Of a DNA stretch of 64,000 bases, positions 34,201-43,445 are shown one piece after another. The first letter of the stretch is position 1; each line of letters begins with the position of its first letter. The notes beneath the pieces were generated by a model, which saw nothing but the letters and a program-made list of their open reading frames with translations, was not told the DNA's origin and did no database searches. Origin of the DNA: Paenarthrobacter ilicis (GTDB lineage: Bacteria > Actinomycetota > Actinomycetes > Actinomycetales > Micrococcaceae); assembly GCF_016907545.1 (NCBI RefSeq), contig NZ_JAFBCD010000001.1:1550001-1614000 (forward strand), read 5' to 3'. A program made the position numbers and the translations under genes.

Positions 34201-35160
34201 ATGGCTGAGGCAGCCACCCGGAATATCACACCGATTGACCGCGCTGTCACCGATTACCTGCAGCACGTGGGGGTGGAGCGCGGCCTGGCTACCAACACGT
34301 TGGCTGCCTACCGCCGCGATCTGGCCAGGTATTCCAATTTCCTGGCAGCAAGCGGCGTGGAGCGGCCGGGGGACATCACCCGGCACCACGTCACTGGATT
34401 TGCCCAGGCTCTATCGGACGGCAGCGATGGTGCAGCAGCCCTGGGTGTCCGATCGGCAGCACGCACAGTGGTGGCGGTCCGGGGCCTGCATAAGTTCTGG
34501 GCTTTGGAAGGAACCACGACGGCGGACCCCGCCGGCGATGTCCACCCGCCCATGCCGGGGAAGCGGCTGCCCAAGGCCATCACCGTGGATGAAGTAACGC
34601 GGATCCTGGAAGCAGCAGGATCCGATACCGCCACCGGCTTGCGGGACCGCGCCCTGCTTGAATTCCTCTACTCCACCGGTGCCCGCATCAGCGAGGCCGT
34701 GGGACTGGATGTTGATGATGTCTCCCTGGACCACACCGGCGGGGGACCGGCGATCGTCAGGTTGTTCGGAAAGGGATCCAAGGAGCGATTGGTGCCGCTG
34801 GGGTCCTACGGCGCGCGGGCAGTTGAATCCTACGTCGTCCGCGGCCGGCCCCTCCTGGCATCCAAGGGCAAAGGAAATCCGGCCCTGTTCCTCAATGCCC
34901 GCGGTGGACGGATCAGCCGCCAAAGCGCGTGGACCATCCTCAAAACAGCGGCCGAAAAGGCCAACATCACCAAGGATGTTTCACCGCACACCCTCCGTCA
35001 CTCTTTTGCCACGCATCTTTTGGAAGGTGGAGCGGACGTAAGGGTGGTTCAGGAACTTCTGGGACACGCCTCGGTCACCACCACCCAGGTGTACACGCTG
35101 GTTACTGCAGACACCCTGCGTGAAGTTTACGCAGCAGCCCATCCACGGGCCCTCGGATAA
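34201..35160 (+). CDS. xerD: Tyrosine recombinase XerD
   Basis: 319 aa from the ATG at 34201. The N-terminal SAM-like core-binding domain starts with [26 protein letters not shown]. The catalytic domain has Arg in [12 protein letters not shown], Lys in [27 protein letters not shown] (His-x-x-Arg), His in [12 protein letters not shown] and the nucleophile Tyr in QVYTLV. With a partner XerC it resolves chromosome dimers at dif. The Nudix-xerD-(parA)-scpA order matches Mycobacterium, so this is the housekeeping enzyme rather than a mobile integrase. In this genome 10 kb of other genes separate it from parA. Confidence 0.95.
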   Translation: MAEAATRNITPIDRAVTDYLQHVGVERGLATNTLAAYRRDLARYSNFLAASGVERPGDITRHHVTGFAQALSDGSDGAAALGVRSAARTVVAVRGLHKFWALEGTTTADPAGDVHPPMPGKRLPKAITVDEVTRILEAAGSDTATGLRDRALLEFLYSTGARISEAVGLDVDDVSLDHTGGGPAIVRLFGKGSKERLVPLGSYGARAVESYVVRGRPLLASKGKGNPALFLNARGGRISRQSAWTILKTAAEKANITKDVSPHTLRHSFATHLLEGGADVRVVQELLGHASVTTTQVYTLVTADTLREVYAAAHPRALG

Positions 35161-35199
35161 GAATCACACGGTTCCCTCGGAGTCGATGGAGCAACACTG

Positions 35200-35961
35200 C
35201 TAGCGGAGGACTTCCAAGGTCAGTTCAGCTGCGTCGACAAACAATCCCAGCAGCGAGGTCCCCAGGCCGGCCACCAAAAGGAGCCCCGGATGTGCCAGGC
35301 CCACCACGACGCGCTTAAGCCGGGGCCGTCCACGGAGGAACTTCTTGGGCACGCGGGTCTTGACCGGGATTTGCCGCCAGCCGCGGAGCCGCCGGAGGAA
35401 CCAGGCGCAGCGGACGATGAAGGCCATCCACAGCACCGTGAGGACCAGGGGAACGGCGGCCACCATCAAGTTGAAACCCAGGGCCGTGACTTCTTTTTCG
35501 GAGTCACCAATCACCGACTGGACGGTGGTGGAAATGGAAGCACTCATCACCACAGAGACTGCCCACACCATGAACGCAGCCACCAAACCGAGGAACCGGA
35601 CAAAGAAGTGCCCCAGGACGGTGGCGTCCACGGCCTTCAAATGGCTTCGCGGAGTGGCGTGCAATACCACCAGCGTTGATACGAGGGTCGGCAGCGCGGC
35701 CACCAGGACCAGCAGGTACCAGGTCCATCCGGCAAGGTCCAGCACTTCATCGAGGACGATCAGGCCTGCCCACAGGAATGTCCAGGCCCATCCGGCAAGG
35801 AGGGGGTGGGCCACCAGCCAGGATGGGATCCACGCGTCCTGCCCCGCTTTGGCTGGCGTGTTGGCAACCTGGCCACGTGCCTGGTCGTTTTCGGAGGCAA
35901 CCTGATCCACGTCGCTTGCGCCGCCGGCCGTCACGCTCGCATCGCCCCCACGTTCATTCAT
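35200..35961 (-). CDS. Hypothetical integral membrane protein
   Basis: 253 aa. The first 50 residues are hydrophilic (MNERGGDASVTAGGASDVDQ). Hydrophobic helices follow at about 55-75 (LLAGWAWTFLWAGLIVL), 78-100, 117-140, 155-180 and 220-245. A basic loop (WFLRRLRGWRQIPVKTRVPKK) near 185-215 indicates a cytoplasmic side. No enzyme motif was recognised. It converges with xerD, with a 39-bp gap, and is divergent from a Nudix gene. Its start codon lies inside the left arm of a 19-bp inverted repeat (35947-36003), which could control it. The function is unknown. Confidence 0.72.
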   Translation of the reverse strand: MNERGGDASVTAGGASDVDQVASENDQARGQVANTPAKAGQDAWIPSWLVAHPLLAGWAWTFLWAGLIVLDEVLDLAGWTWYLLVLVAALPTLVSTLVVLHATPRSHLKAVDATVLGHFFVRFLGLVAAFMVWAVSVVMSASISTTVQSVIGDSEKEVTALGFNLMVAAVPLVLTVLWMAFIVRCAWFLRRLRGWRQIPVKTRVPKKFLRGRPRLKRVVVGLAHPGLLLVAGLGTSLLGLFVDAAELTLEVLR

Positions 35962-36003
35962 GGGCTCACTGTAGCAACGGTGCTGCCCACGAATGAACGT
36001 GGG
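35947..36003. repeat. 19-bp inverted repeat in the divergent promoter
   Basis: CCCACGTTCATTCATGGGC (35947-35965) and its reverse complement with one mismatch (35985-36003) are separated by 19 nt. The left arm contains the start codon of the membrane protein gene (35959-35961). The right arm ends 23 nt before the ATG of the Nudix gene. Confidence 0.88.
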
Positions 36004-36026
36004 CCCGTGCAGTTACTGTTGTCAGC

Positions 36027-36539
36027 ATGACTGCAGCCCATGTGACGTTGTGCTTCCTTCTCCGTGACAGCCCGGAGGGCGGGCAAGTGCTCCTGGGCAC
36101 CAAGAAAACAGGCTTTGGCCTGGGGAAGGTGGTGGGCGTGGGTGGCCACGTGGAAGACGGTGAAACTGCTGTCCAGGCTGCCTGCAGGGAAGTGATGGAA
36201 GAAATCAATGTGGTGGTTTCACCCGGGGACCTGATTCCTGCCGGAACCGTGGATTTTGTTTTTCCCGCCAGGCCGGAATGGGACATGGCCACTACCGTCT
36301 TCCTTACCCGGGTCTGGGACGGGGAACCGTCGGAGAGCGACGAAATAGCACCGGAGTGGTTCCCTGTAGCCGCTTTGCCAGTGGAGCGCATGTGGGCTGA
36401 TGCCGAGCACTGGCTGCCGTCCATGATGTCCGGGCAGCGGATCGCTGTCCGGGTGGAGCTTGCGGCGGACAACGAGAACGTGGCTGACGTCGTCACTGGT
36501 TCCTGGCAGGAACCCACCCAGCATGAACCCACCCAGTAG
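36027..36539 (+). CDS. Nudix hydrolase, MTH1/8-oxo-dGTP diphosphatase-like
   Basis: 170 aa. The Nudix box GGHVEDGETAVQAACREVMEEINV is at residues 37-60. The preceding TKKTGFGLGKVVGVGGHVEDGE pattern resembles human MTH1 and its bacterial relatives, which hydrolyse oxidised purine nucleoside triphosphates. The WDMATTVFLTRVWDGEPSES strand fits the same subgroup. The C-terminus has an unconserved duplication (QEPTQHEPTQ). It is divergent from the membrane protein gene across the 19-bp inverted repeat and ends at a strong bidirectional terminator. The substrate is inferred. Confidence 0.82.
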   Translation: MTAAHVTLCFLLRDSPEGGQVLLGTKKTGFGLGKVVGVGGHVEDGETAVQAACREVMEEINVVVSPGDLIPAGTVDFVFPARPEWDMATTVFLTRVWDGEPSESDEIAPEWFPVAALPVERMWADAEHWLPSMMSGQRIAVRVELAADNENVADVVTGSWQEPTQHEPTQ

Positions 36540-36548
36540 CAGAGACGT

Positions 36549-36589
36549 CGACGGCGGCCCGGTCACCCAAGGTGACGGGGCCGCCGTCG
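36549..36589. terminator. Bidirectional terminator between Nudix gene and prpC
   Basis: CGACGGCGGCCC (36549-36560) pairs with GGGCCGCCGTCG (36578-36589), and the inner arms GTCACC and GGTGAC pair too, with one G:G mismatch and a CAA loop. It lies between two convergent genes. Confidence 0.85.
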
Positions 36590-36615
36590 TACTTAAGGCG
36601 GAGGGAACAGCGCCG

Positions 36616-37755
36616 TTACGGGACGTGCCGCTCGTCTGGTCCGTTGTACTCGCTGAGGGGCCGGATCAGTGAGTTGGAGGCTACCTGCTCCATGACGTGG
36701 GCTGTCCAGCCGGTGATGCGGCTTGCGACGAACAGCGGCGTGAACGTCTGGGTGTCGAAGCCCATGAGGTGGTACGTGGGGCCGGCCGGGTAGTCGAGGT
36801 TGGGCTTGATGGCCTTGGCTTCGTCCATGGCTTGTTCGAGCCCGTTGTAGAGGCCCAGGAGCTCGGGACGGCCATAGTGGGCAATCATCTTGTCCAGGGC
36901 GGCCTTCATGGTGGGCACCCGCGAGTCGCCGTGCTTGTAGACACGGTGTCCAAAGCCCATGACCTTCTTTTTGTGGGCGAGTGCGTCTTCCATCCAGGTT
37001 TTCGCGCGGCTGGCCGCTTCGTCGAGGGACTCTTCCGTGCGGATGCCGATCTCATCAAAGGTGTGCATCACGGCCTCATTCGCGCCGCCGTGCAGGGGAC
37101 CCTTGAGGGCGCCGATGGCCCCGGTAACGGCCGAGTGGAGGTCAGCGAGGGTTGAGGTGATCACACGGGCTGTGAACGTGGAGGCGTTGAAGGAGTGTTC
37201 GGCGTAAAGGATCATGGAGACGTTGAAGGCCTCAACGACCTCGTCCACCGGATCTTCGCCGAACGTCATCCACAGGAAGTTCGCCGAGTAGTCCAGGTCC
37301 TCGCGCGGTTCCACCACGTCCTCGCCCCGCCGGCGCCGCTGATCGTAGGCCACCACTGCGGGCATGGCGGCCCACAGATCGATCGCCTTCTTCATGTTGG
37401 CTTCCGGCGAGGAGTCTTCGGCCAGTTCGTGCCGGGCCCCCAGGACGGACGTCGCCGTGCGGCAGACGTCCATGGGGTGTGCCGTGGTGGGCAGGGCATC
37501 GATGACTGATTTCACCACGGGGTCCAAGGCGCGGCCGGCGCGTTCGCGGGCGCTGAACCCAGCCAGTTGGGCTTCGTCAGGCAGTTCGCCGTTCCAGAGC
37601 AGGTATGCCACTTCCTCGAAGCTGCACTTGGCGGCCAATTCCTGGACCGGATATCCGCGGTACAAAAGTGAGTTGGTCTCCGGGTTGACCTTGGAAACGG
37701 CGGTGTAGTCCACCACGACGCCGGCCAGGCCCTTTTTGATGTCTTCAGCTGTCAT
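36616..37755 (-). CDS. prpC: 2-methylcitrate synthase
   Basis: 379 aa citrate-synthase family enzyme. It condenses propionyl-CoA with oxaloacetate. The catalytic His regions are GPLHGGANEAVM and GFGHRVYKHGDSR, and the C-terminal RPLSEYNGPDER matches the PrpC/CitZ group. It is assigned as the methylcitrate enzyme rather than the TCA citrate synthase because it is the last gene of the prpD-prpB-prpC operon. Dual activity is possible. It lies 77 nt downstream of prpB. Confidence 0.93.
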   Translation of the reverse strand: MTAEDIKKGLAGVVVDYTAVSKVNPETNSLLYRGYPVQELAAKCSFEEVAYLLWNGELPDEAQLAGFSARERAGRALDPVVKSVIDALPTTAHPMDVCRTATSVLGARHELAEDSSPEANMKKAIDLWAAMPAVVAYDQRRRRGEDVVEPREDLDYSANFLWMTFGEDPVDEVVEAFNVSMILYAEHSFNASTFTARVITSTLADLHSAVTGAIGALKGPLHGGANEAVMHTFDEIGIRTEESLDEAASRAKTWMEDALAHKKKVMGFGHRVYKHGDSRVPTMKAALDKMIAHYGRPELLGLYNGLEQAMDEAKAIKPNLDYPAGPTYHLMGFDTQTFTPLFVASRITGWTAHVMEQVASNSLIRPLSEYNGPDERHVP

Positions 37756-37832
37756 GCTGAACTCCTTCGTTCATAAGGCAAGCGCACCGGACTGGGCGGG
37801 CGGGCTTGCGTTCCCCTTGATGGATCCGGGAC

Positions 37833-38738
37833 CTAGCGGAGGCCAGGCACCTGGAAGTTGAAAACGCCGGTATCGAACTGGTTGTATGCCTCGTAGTCGA
37901 CGAGGTCGTAAAGACGCGCACGTGTGAGCATGGTGTCCACATGCGCTTCCTGGGTCCCCGCAGCCTTGATCGATTCCAGAGTACGCTCTGCAGCGCCCAT
38001 GGCAATGCGGAGCAGCGTCACGGGGTAGATGACCATATTCACGCCAACGCTTTGGAGTTGGTCCACGGTGAAGAGTTCGCTTTTGCCGAACTCCGTCATG
38101 TTGGCCAGAATGGGCACGTCCACTGCATCGCGGATGGCCTGAAACTCGCCAAGGTCCCGCATCGCTTCCGGGAAGATGGCGTCAGCGCCGGCATCCACCA
38201 GTGCACGGGCGCGATCTGTGGCTGCATCAAGGCCGTCCACGGCGCGGATGTCCGTGCGGGCCATGATGAGGAAGTTCTTGTCCCGGCGGGCGTCGGCTGC
38301 GGCGCGGATGCGTTTGGTGGCCGTATCAAGGTCCACCACGTTCTTGCCGTCCAGGTGCCCACACCGTTTCGGGTTGAACTGGTCCTCGATGTGCATTCCG
38401 GCCAGTCCGGCGTTTTCGAGTTCCTGGACTGTCCGGGCCACGTTCATGGGCTCGCCGAAGCCGGTGTCGGCATCCACCAGGGCCGGCAGGTCCGTCATGC
38501 GGGCGATCTGACCCGCCCTGGTTGCCACTTCTGTGAGGGTGGTCAGGCCGATGTCCGGCAGGCCGAGATCGTTGGCCAGGACTGCACCGGAAATGTACAC
38601 ACCGGCAAAGCCCTTTTCCTCGATCAGCCTGGCCGAGAGCGGGTTGAAAGCGCCCGGGAACTGTTGCACTGTTCCTGAGGCCAGGAGTTCCCGCAGCTTC
38701 ACCCGCTTCTGTTCGGGAGTGACAGCTGAGTACAGCAT
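37833..38738 (-). CDS. prpB: Methylisocitrate lyase
   Basis: 301 aa. It cleaves 2-methylisocitrate to pyruvate and succinate. The family signature KRCGH is in EDQFNPKRCGHLDGK (about residues 118-132), and the metal-binding VDADTGFGEP is at about 88-97. It is close to isocitrate lyase, but the short length and prp context fit PrpB. The prpD stop TAA and the prpB ATG are adjacent with no gap, so translation is coupled. Confidence 0.95.
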   Translation of the reverse strand: MLYSAVTPEQKRVKLRELLASGTVQQFPGAFNPLSARLIEEKGFAGVYISGAVLANDLGLPDIGLTTLTEVATRAGQIARMTDLPALVDADTGFGEPMNVARTVQELENAGLAGMHIEDQFNPKRCGHLDGKNVVDLDTATKRIRAAADARRDKNFLIMARTDIRAVDGLDAATDRARALVDAGADAIFPEAMRDLGEFQAIRDAVDVPILANMTEFGKSELFTVDQLQSVGVNMVIYPVTLLRIAMGAAERTLESIKAAGTQEAHVDTMLTRARLYDLVDYEAYNQFDTGVFNFQVPGLR

Positions 38739-40259
38739 TTAGAACAATCCCTTCGGTGCTGCGTCCAGGTTGATGACTCCTGGGGCGGCGGTGATGTTGA
38801 GTTGGTCCAGTTCACCGGCGCCGAGTTCGGTAACGCGCTCGACGGCGGCCAGGAACCTTTCGATCTCGGCCTCCTCAACGAGTCCTGCTGCGAGCGTACG
38901 GAATTTGTTGATGTACTGTGCGCGGGCGAACGGCCGGGCGCCGAGCGGGTGCGCGTCTGCCACGGCGATCTGATCGGTGATCACGGTGCCATCGGTGAGG
39001 GTGATCTCCACGGATCCGCCGAAGGCTTTCTCGGCGATGTCCAGGGAGTGGTAGCGCCGTGTCCACTCCGGGTCCTCCACCGTGCTGACTTTGTGCCAGA
39101 GTTCCACGGTGTCCGGGCGGGTGGCACGTTCGGGGGCGTAGGAGTCAACGTGGTGCCAAGCGCCGTCCTGGAGGGCCACGGTGAAAATGTAGGGGATGGA
39201 GTGGTCCAGGGTTTCGCGTGAGGCTGTGGGGGAGTACTTCTGGGGATCGTTGGCGCCGGAGCCGATCACATAGTGGGTGTGGTGGCTCGTCTTGATCAGG
39301 ACGGAGGCTACGTTGGCCGGGTCCGTGGTCTCGGGGTGCTCACGGTGGAGTTTGCGGGCCAGATCGATCCAGGCCTGTGCCTGGTATTCCGCGGAATGTT
39401 CCTTGGTGTAGGTGTCCAGGATGGCGCGCTTGGCTTCGCCGGGCAGTGGCAGGGGAACCTCGTACGAGGCCTCCGGGCCGTCCAGCATCCAGGCGATGAC
39501 ACCGTCTTCGCCTTCGTAGATCGGTACGGGGGAGGTCTGACCGCGCATGGAGCGGTCCACGGCTTCCACAGCCATCTTGCCTGCGAATGCAGGGGCATGG
39601 GCCTTCCACGTGGAGATTTCGCCCTTGCGGGACTGCCTGGTGGCCGTGGTGGTGTGCAGTGCCTGGCCCACGGACTGGAAGATCGTCTCAACGTCCAACC
39701 CCAACAACGTCCCGATACCGGCAGCGGCGGACGGGCCCAAGTGGGCCACGTGGTCGATCTTGTGCTTGTGCAGGCAGATCGCCTTGACCAGGTTGACCTG
39801 GATCTCATAGCCCGTTGCGATGGCTCGGACCAGGTCAGCGCCGGGGGAACCCACGTGCTGGGCCACCGCAAGGATCGGCGGGATGTTGTCCCCGGGGTGG
39901 GAGTAGTCAGCAGCCAGGAATGTGTCGTGGTAATCGAGTTCGCGCACGGCCACACCGTTGGCCCAGGCAGCCCACTCCGGCGACACCTGGTCCTGGATAC
40001 CGAACACCGAGGCGCCCTTGCCGTTCGCGGAGGGAGCATGCGTCAACGCCTGCGCCCGGGCCGCCACGATCGGCGGCCTGTTCAGGGAGGCGATGGCCAC
40101 CGAAGCGTTGTCGATGATGCGGTTGATCACCATGTCCGTGACCTCGGGGGCCACGTCCACGGGATCGGCCGCCACCACAGCAATCTTGTGCGCCAGCTGC
40201 TCTTCACGGGGCAGGTTCTCTTCGGACTTGTACACACGGACGTGATGGTTCTTGACCAA
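38739..40259 (-). CDS. prpD: 2-methylcitrate dehydratase
   Basis: 506 aa, MmgE/PrpD family. It dehydrates 2-methylcitrate to 2-methylaconitate. Family features include [27 protein letters not shown] (about residues 105-131), [23 protein letters not shown] and [18 protein letters not shown]. The length is normal. It is the first catabolic gene of the operon, 24 bp after the gntR stop, so no separate promoter fits between them and it is probably cotranscribed with the regulator. Confidence 0.95.
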   Translation of the reverse strand: MVKNHHVRVYKSEENLPREEQLAHKIAVVAADPVDVAPEVTDMVINRIIDNASVAIASLNRPPIVAARAQALTHAPSANGKGASVFGIQDQVSPEWAAWANGVAVRELDYHDTFLAADYSHPGDNIPPILAVAQHVGSPGADLVRAIATGYEIQVNLVKAICLHKHKIDHVAHLGPSAAAGIGTLLGLDVETIFQSVGQALHTTTATRQSRKGEISTWKAHAPAFAGKMAVEAVDRSMRGQTSPVPIYEGEDGVIAWMLDGPEASYEVPLPLPGEAKRAILDTYTKEHSAEYQAQAWIDLARKLHREHPETTDPANVASVLIKTSHHTHYVIGSGANDPQKYSPTASRETLDHSIPYIFTVALQDGAWHHVDSYAPERATRPDTVELWHKVSTVEDPEWTRRYHSLDIAEKAFGGSVEITLTDGTVITDQIAVADAHPLGARPFARAQYINKFRTLAAGLVEEAEIERFLAAVERVTELGAGELDQLNITAAPGVINLDAAPKGLF

Positions 40260-40283
40260 TGGTGCTCCTTCTGGTGAGGGTTT

Positions 40284-40925
40284 TCACTCTGCCCTGTGGG
40301 CAGCTTTGACGTGGGAAAGACTTCTATGGAGGTGGACAGTAGTGGCGGCTTCCGCCAACCGAGGGTTGCCGCTTGCTATTGCCTCTGCAATGGCGGCGTG
40401 CTCCTGGGCCGCGGCGCGAAGCCGGGCAGTGTCATCGGCTGCGAGGCGGCGGACACGGACCAGATGGACCCGCAGGCTTCGCATGGCGTTGGCCAGGTAG
40501 GAGTTGGACGCCGCGGCATCAATGGCTTCATCAAGCCGGCTTACCAGTGCGTAGTACTCGTGGCGGGCGGGATCATCGTGGTGCAGCAGTTCTGGAGCCA
40601 GCAACAGTTGCCGGTGCAATTCGGCGAAGACTTCCGGCTCGCCCCGTTCGGCGGCGAGGGCCGCCGCGCGGACTTCCAGGGTTTCGCGCAGCTCAAACAG
40701 GTCGTCGATGCTCTCCAGCGAGATATCGGTGACGACGACGCCGCGCCCGCCCGCCGCCGTCGTCAGTCCTTCCGCCGTGAGGCGGCTCAGTGCCTCCCGG
40801 AGGGGAGTGCGGGATACACCCAGGCGTTCGGACTGCTCGACTTCAGCCAGCATGGAACCGGGACGCAGGCGCCACTCAATGATGTCCTCACGAAGAGCCT
40901 GGTAAGCCCGGTCACTGGCGCGCAT
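40284..40925 (-). CDS. GntR-family (FadR/FCD) regulator of the prp operon
   Basis: 213 aa. The N-terminal winged helix reads YQALREDIIEWRLRPGSMLAEVEQSERLGVSRTPLREALSRL (residues 8-49). The C-terminal all-helical FCD ligand domain follows, with metal-site histidines such as EHAAIAEAI and HLHRSL. Two exact TGTATACA palindromes lie upstream (40933-40942 and 40985-40994), the operator type known for FCD regulators. It is first in the operon, so autoregulation together with prpDBC is likely. The inducer is probably a methylcitrate-cycle intermediate or propionyl-CoA, which is inference. Confidence 0.88.
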   Translation of the reverse strand: MRASDRAYQALREDIIEWRLRPGSMLAEVEQSERLGVSRTPLREALSRLTAEGLTTAAGGRGVVVTDISLESIDDLFELRETLEVRAAALAAERGEPEVFAELHRQLLLAPELLHHDDPARHEYYALVSRLDEAIDAAASNSYLANAMRSLRVHLVRVRRLAADDTARLRAAAQEHAAIAEAIASGNPRLAEAATTVHLHRSLSHVKAAHRAE

Positions 40926-40932
40926 TCCCTCA

Positions 40933-40942
40933 GTGTATACAC
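40933..40942. promoter_or_regulatory. GntR-type operator, proximal
   Basis: GTGTATACAC, a perfect 10-bp palindrome 7 bp upstream of the gntR start codon. It shares the core TGTATACA with the distal site 52 bp away. Confidence 0.75.
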
Positions 40943-40984
40943 GGAGGCCTCTTGCGCCTAGCTTTCAGTTGCAAATGTTCGCCA

Positions 40985-40994
40985 ATGTATACAT
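40985..40994. promoter_or_regulatory. GntR-type operator, distal
   Basis: ATGTATACAT, a perfect 10-bp palindrome centred 52 bp from the proximal one, close to five helical turns, so both could be bound on the same DNA face. Confidence 0.75.
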
Positions 40995-41021
40995 AAGATG
41001 GCTGGAGGGGTTTCCGAACGG

Positions 41022-41735
41022 TCAGGCCCGGTTCCACCCATATTCGTTTTCCGGCCGGCCGGGCGTTCCGTAGCGCGGCGCCCTGGTGACAGTTCCGGCG
41101 TCGGCCAGGTACTCCAGATACCGCCGTGCCGTCACGCGGGACATGCCCAAGGCGTCCATGACCTCGCTGGCCGAAACCGGCTCGTGGCGCCCCCGCACCA
41201 AATCCTTCACGGACTCCAGGGTGGAGGCCGAGAGACCCTTGGGCAGCGGAAGCTCAGTGGGCGCTCGCAGGCTTGCGAACGCCTGGTCCACATCGCTCTG
41301 GGAGGCACCCGCTTTGGACAGGCCGGACAGGGAACCAGCCAATTGATCGCGGAAGGTGCGGTAGCTGCGGAGCTTGTCCGCAAAGGTGGCGTAGGTGAAG
41401 GGCTTGATGAGGTACTGCACCACGCCGATGGACACGGCACTGCGCACAATGCCCAGCTCGCGGACGGCGGTGATGGCAATGATGTCTGCGTACACCCCGG
41501 CGGAGCGCATCCGCCGGGCAACGTCCAAACCGTGCAGGTCCGGCAGGTTCATGTCCAGGAGGACCAGGTCCACCGGTGTGGCCGAAGCCGCGAATTCGCC
41601 CAGGATCCGCAGGGCGGACTGGCCGTCCGGCGCGGTTCCTGCCAGCACGAAGCCCTCCAGTCGGCTGATGTACACGGAGTGGGCGTCCGATGCGATCGGT
41701 TCGTCCTCCACCACCAGGACACGGATGTCTGTCAT
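41022..41735 (-). CDS. CitB/DcuR-family response regulator
   Basis: 237 aa. The receiver domain has the acidic pair Asp11-Glu12, the phospho-acceptor Asp61 in LVLLDMNLPDLHG and Lys in VQYLIKPF. The C-terminal part (from about 165) is a helix-turn-helix (SASEVMDALGMSRVTARRYLEYL) of the CitB/DpiA/DcuR type. It overlaps the sensor kinase gene by 4 nt. With the kinase and the divergent dctA it forms a classic C4-dicarboxylate or citrate sensing unit, and likely activates dctA. It ends 96 bp upstream of gntR. Confidence 0.9.
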   Translation of the reverse strand: MTDIRVLVVEDEPIASDAHSVYISRLEGFVLAGTAPDGQSALRILGEFAASATPVDLVLLDMNLPDLHGLDVARRMRSAGVYADIIAITAVRELGIVRSAVSIGVVQYLIKPFTYATFADKLRSYRTFRDQLAGSLSGLSKAGASQSDVDQAFASLRAPTELPLPKGLSASTLESVKDLVRGRHEPVSASEVMDALGMSRVTARRYLEYLADAGTVTRAPRYGTPGRPENEYGWNRA

Positions 41736-43414
41736 GCCTTCTCTTCCTTGAAAACGGGCGCGGGCAACACCACATGGAACTGTGCACCACCAGTGTTACC
41801 GGTGGACCCAGTGTTGCTGGTGGACCCGGGGTTGCTGATGGACATAGTACCGTTCAGGCGCTGGACGGCCTGGCGCACCAAGGCCAGGCCAACGCCGCGC
41901 CCGTGGGCGCCCCGGGCCGTTCCGTCGGGCGTTTTGGTGCTGAAACCGTACTGCAGCACGTCGTCGATGGAGCCTGGATCGATGCCGCCCCCGGAATCAC
42001 GCACCACAAATTCAACGGCGGCTTCGCCGGCGTCGACTTCCAGTTCCACCAGCCGGGGGTGGTCGCCGGCCGCAGCGGCGTCAATGGCGTTGTCCAGCAG
42101 GTTTCCCAGGATGGTTACCAGGTCCTGTATTTCCAGTCCCCGGACACCCCCGCTTCCGGACGTTCTCACCACCAATTCCACACCGCGCTCGTGGGCTTCG
42201 GCGGCTTTGCCCATCACCAGGGCACTCATCACCGGCTCATCAACAGAGGACACCATGTCATCGGTGAGCTGTTGGCTGAGCTCCAGGTCCTTGGTGGCGA
42301 ACTCCAACGCCTGGGGGGTGCGTCCCAGTTCCAGCAAGGAAACAATCATGTGCAGCCGGTTGGCGTGTTCATGTGTTTGGGCGCGCAGGGCATCGGAGAG
42401 GGTCTTCATTGTTTGCAGTTCCGTGCCCAAGGACTCAATTTCAGTGCGGTCCCGGATGGTGGCCACGGTCCCGTAGACGGCAGGCTTCTGGCGGCTTCTC
42501 GCAGGCACGGGTCCCACTGCGGGGGCCTGGTTCACCACCAGGATGCGTGATCCGGTCAGGTGGATTTCATCATGTGCGTGCCTGCCGGATTGGAACAGGG
42601 CACGGAGGCTTCCGTCCACAGGGAGCTGGTCCAGGGTGGGGGCAGCGGCGGGGGAGCGGTCTGCATTGGACGGCTCCAGGCCCAGGAGGTCCGCGGCTTG
42701 GTCGTTGTACATCACCGCCCGCCCGTGGGTGTCGATGAGGATGAGTCCTTCACGGACGGAGTGCAGCACGGATTCGTAGTAGGCGAACAGCTGCGCCAGT
42801 TGCTCCGGGCGCCAGCCCCTGGTCACGGACCGCAGGTACCTGCCCAGAAGCCAGGAGGCCAAGGATCCGAAAGCCAGGACCACCACGGCTATTCCGCCGA
42901 TCACTCCCAAACGCTCTGCAACGTCGGTGTCCACGGTGCGGACAGTCACGCCGGCTGCCACCAAGGCTTTGACAGCTCCACTCGAGTCTTTGACGGGGGA
43001 AATGGTCCTCACGGAGGGGCCCAAGGTGCCTGCAGTGACTTCCGTGAACGTCTCACCGTTGAGCGCCGGATCGATGGTTCCTATGTACGGCTTGCCCAGC
43101 TCTTCGGCCCGGGGGTGGGTCCATCGGGTCCTGTCCGGGGCCATGATGGTGATGAAGTCGGCATCTGCATCACCCATTACCTTGAGGGCGTAGGGCTGAA
43201 GTATGGCCGAGGGATCTGCCGCGGAGGCCGCTTGGAGCACCATGGGGCTGTCCGCAATGGAGGTCGAGATGGCGAGCATGCGGCTTCCGGCATCACCGTA
43301 GGCACGGTCCCGGGCTTCCAGCACTGAGAACGCACCAAAGGCGGCGGTGAGCAGCACCACGAAGAGCAGATTCGCCGCAAACAAGCGTCGGGCAATACTC
43401 CAACTGTGAAACAC
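41732..43414 (-). CDS. CitA/DcuS-family sensor histidine kinase
   Basis: 560 aa from the GTG at 43412-43414, preceded by GGGAGGA; a longer frame from 43444 overlaps the operator region. Transmembrane helix 1 is at about 10-30, followed by an extracytoplasmic Cache/PDC-like sensor (about 35-165) and helix 2 (VIGGIAVVVLAFGSLASWLLG). Then come a PAS domain (LHSVREGLILIDTHGRAVMYNDQAADLLG), a HAMP-less dimerisation segment with the phospho-His in HEHANRLHMIVSLLELG and a HATPase with LLDNAIDAA and GRGVGLALVRQAV. The His-box order is that of the CitA family. The C-terminal tail has Asn/Thr/Gly repeats (SNPGSTSNTGSTGNTGG). The ligand is probably a dicarboxylate. Confidence 0.9.
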   Translation of the reverse strand: MFHSWSIARRLFAANLLFVVLLTAAFGAFSVLEARDRAYGDAGSRMLAISTSIADSPMVLQAASAADPSAILQPYALKVMGDADADFITIMAPDRTRWTHPRAEELGKPYIGTIDPALNGETFTEVTAGTLGPSVRTISPVKDSSGAVKALVAAGVTVRTVDTDVAERLGVIGGIAVVVLAFGSLASWLLGRYLRSVTRGWRPEQLAQLFAYYESVLHSVREGLILIDTHGRAVMYNDQAADLLGLEPSNADRSPAAAPTLDQLPVDGSLRALFQSGRHAHDEIHLTGSRILVVNQAPAVGPVPARSRQKPAVYGTVATIRDRTEIESLGTELQTMKTLSDALRAQTHEHANRLHMIVSLLELGRTPQALEFATKDLELSQQLTDDMVSSVDEPVMSALVMGKAAEAHERGVELVVRTSGSGGVRGLEIQDLVTILGNLLDNAIDAAAAGDHPRLVELEVDAGEAAVEFVVRDSGGGIDPGSIDDVLQYGFSTKTPDGTARGAHGRGVGLALVRQAVQRLNGTMSISNPGSTSNTGSTGNTGGAQFHVVLPAPVFKEEKA

Positions 43415-43445
43415 GTGGTCCTCCCATGACCAATATGACCGCAAC

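Noticed and set aside
34201..35160. Phage or island integrase
   Set aside because: The gene matches housekeeping XerD in length, motifs and conserved neighbourhood; no attachment repeat or mobile genes are present.
35947..36003. Ends of a small insertion element
   Set aside because: Only 19 nt lie between the arms, no target duplication was seen, and no transposase is nearby.
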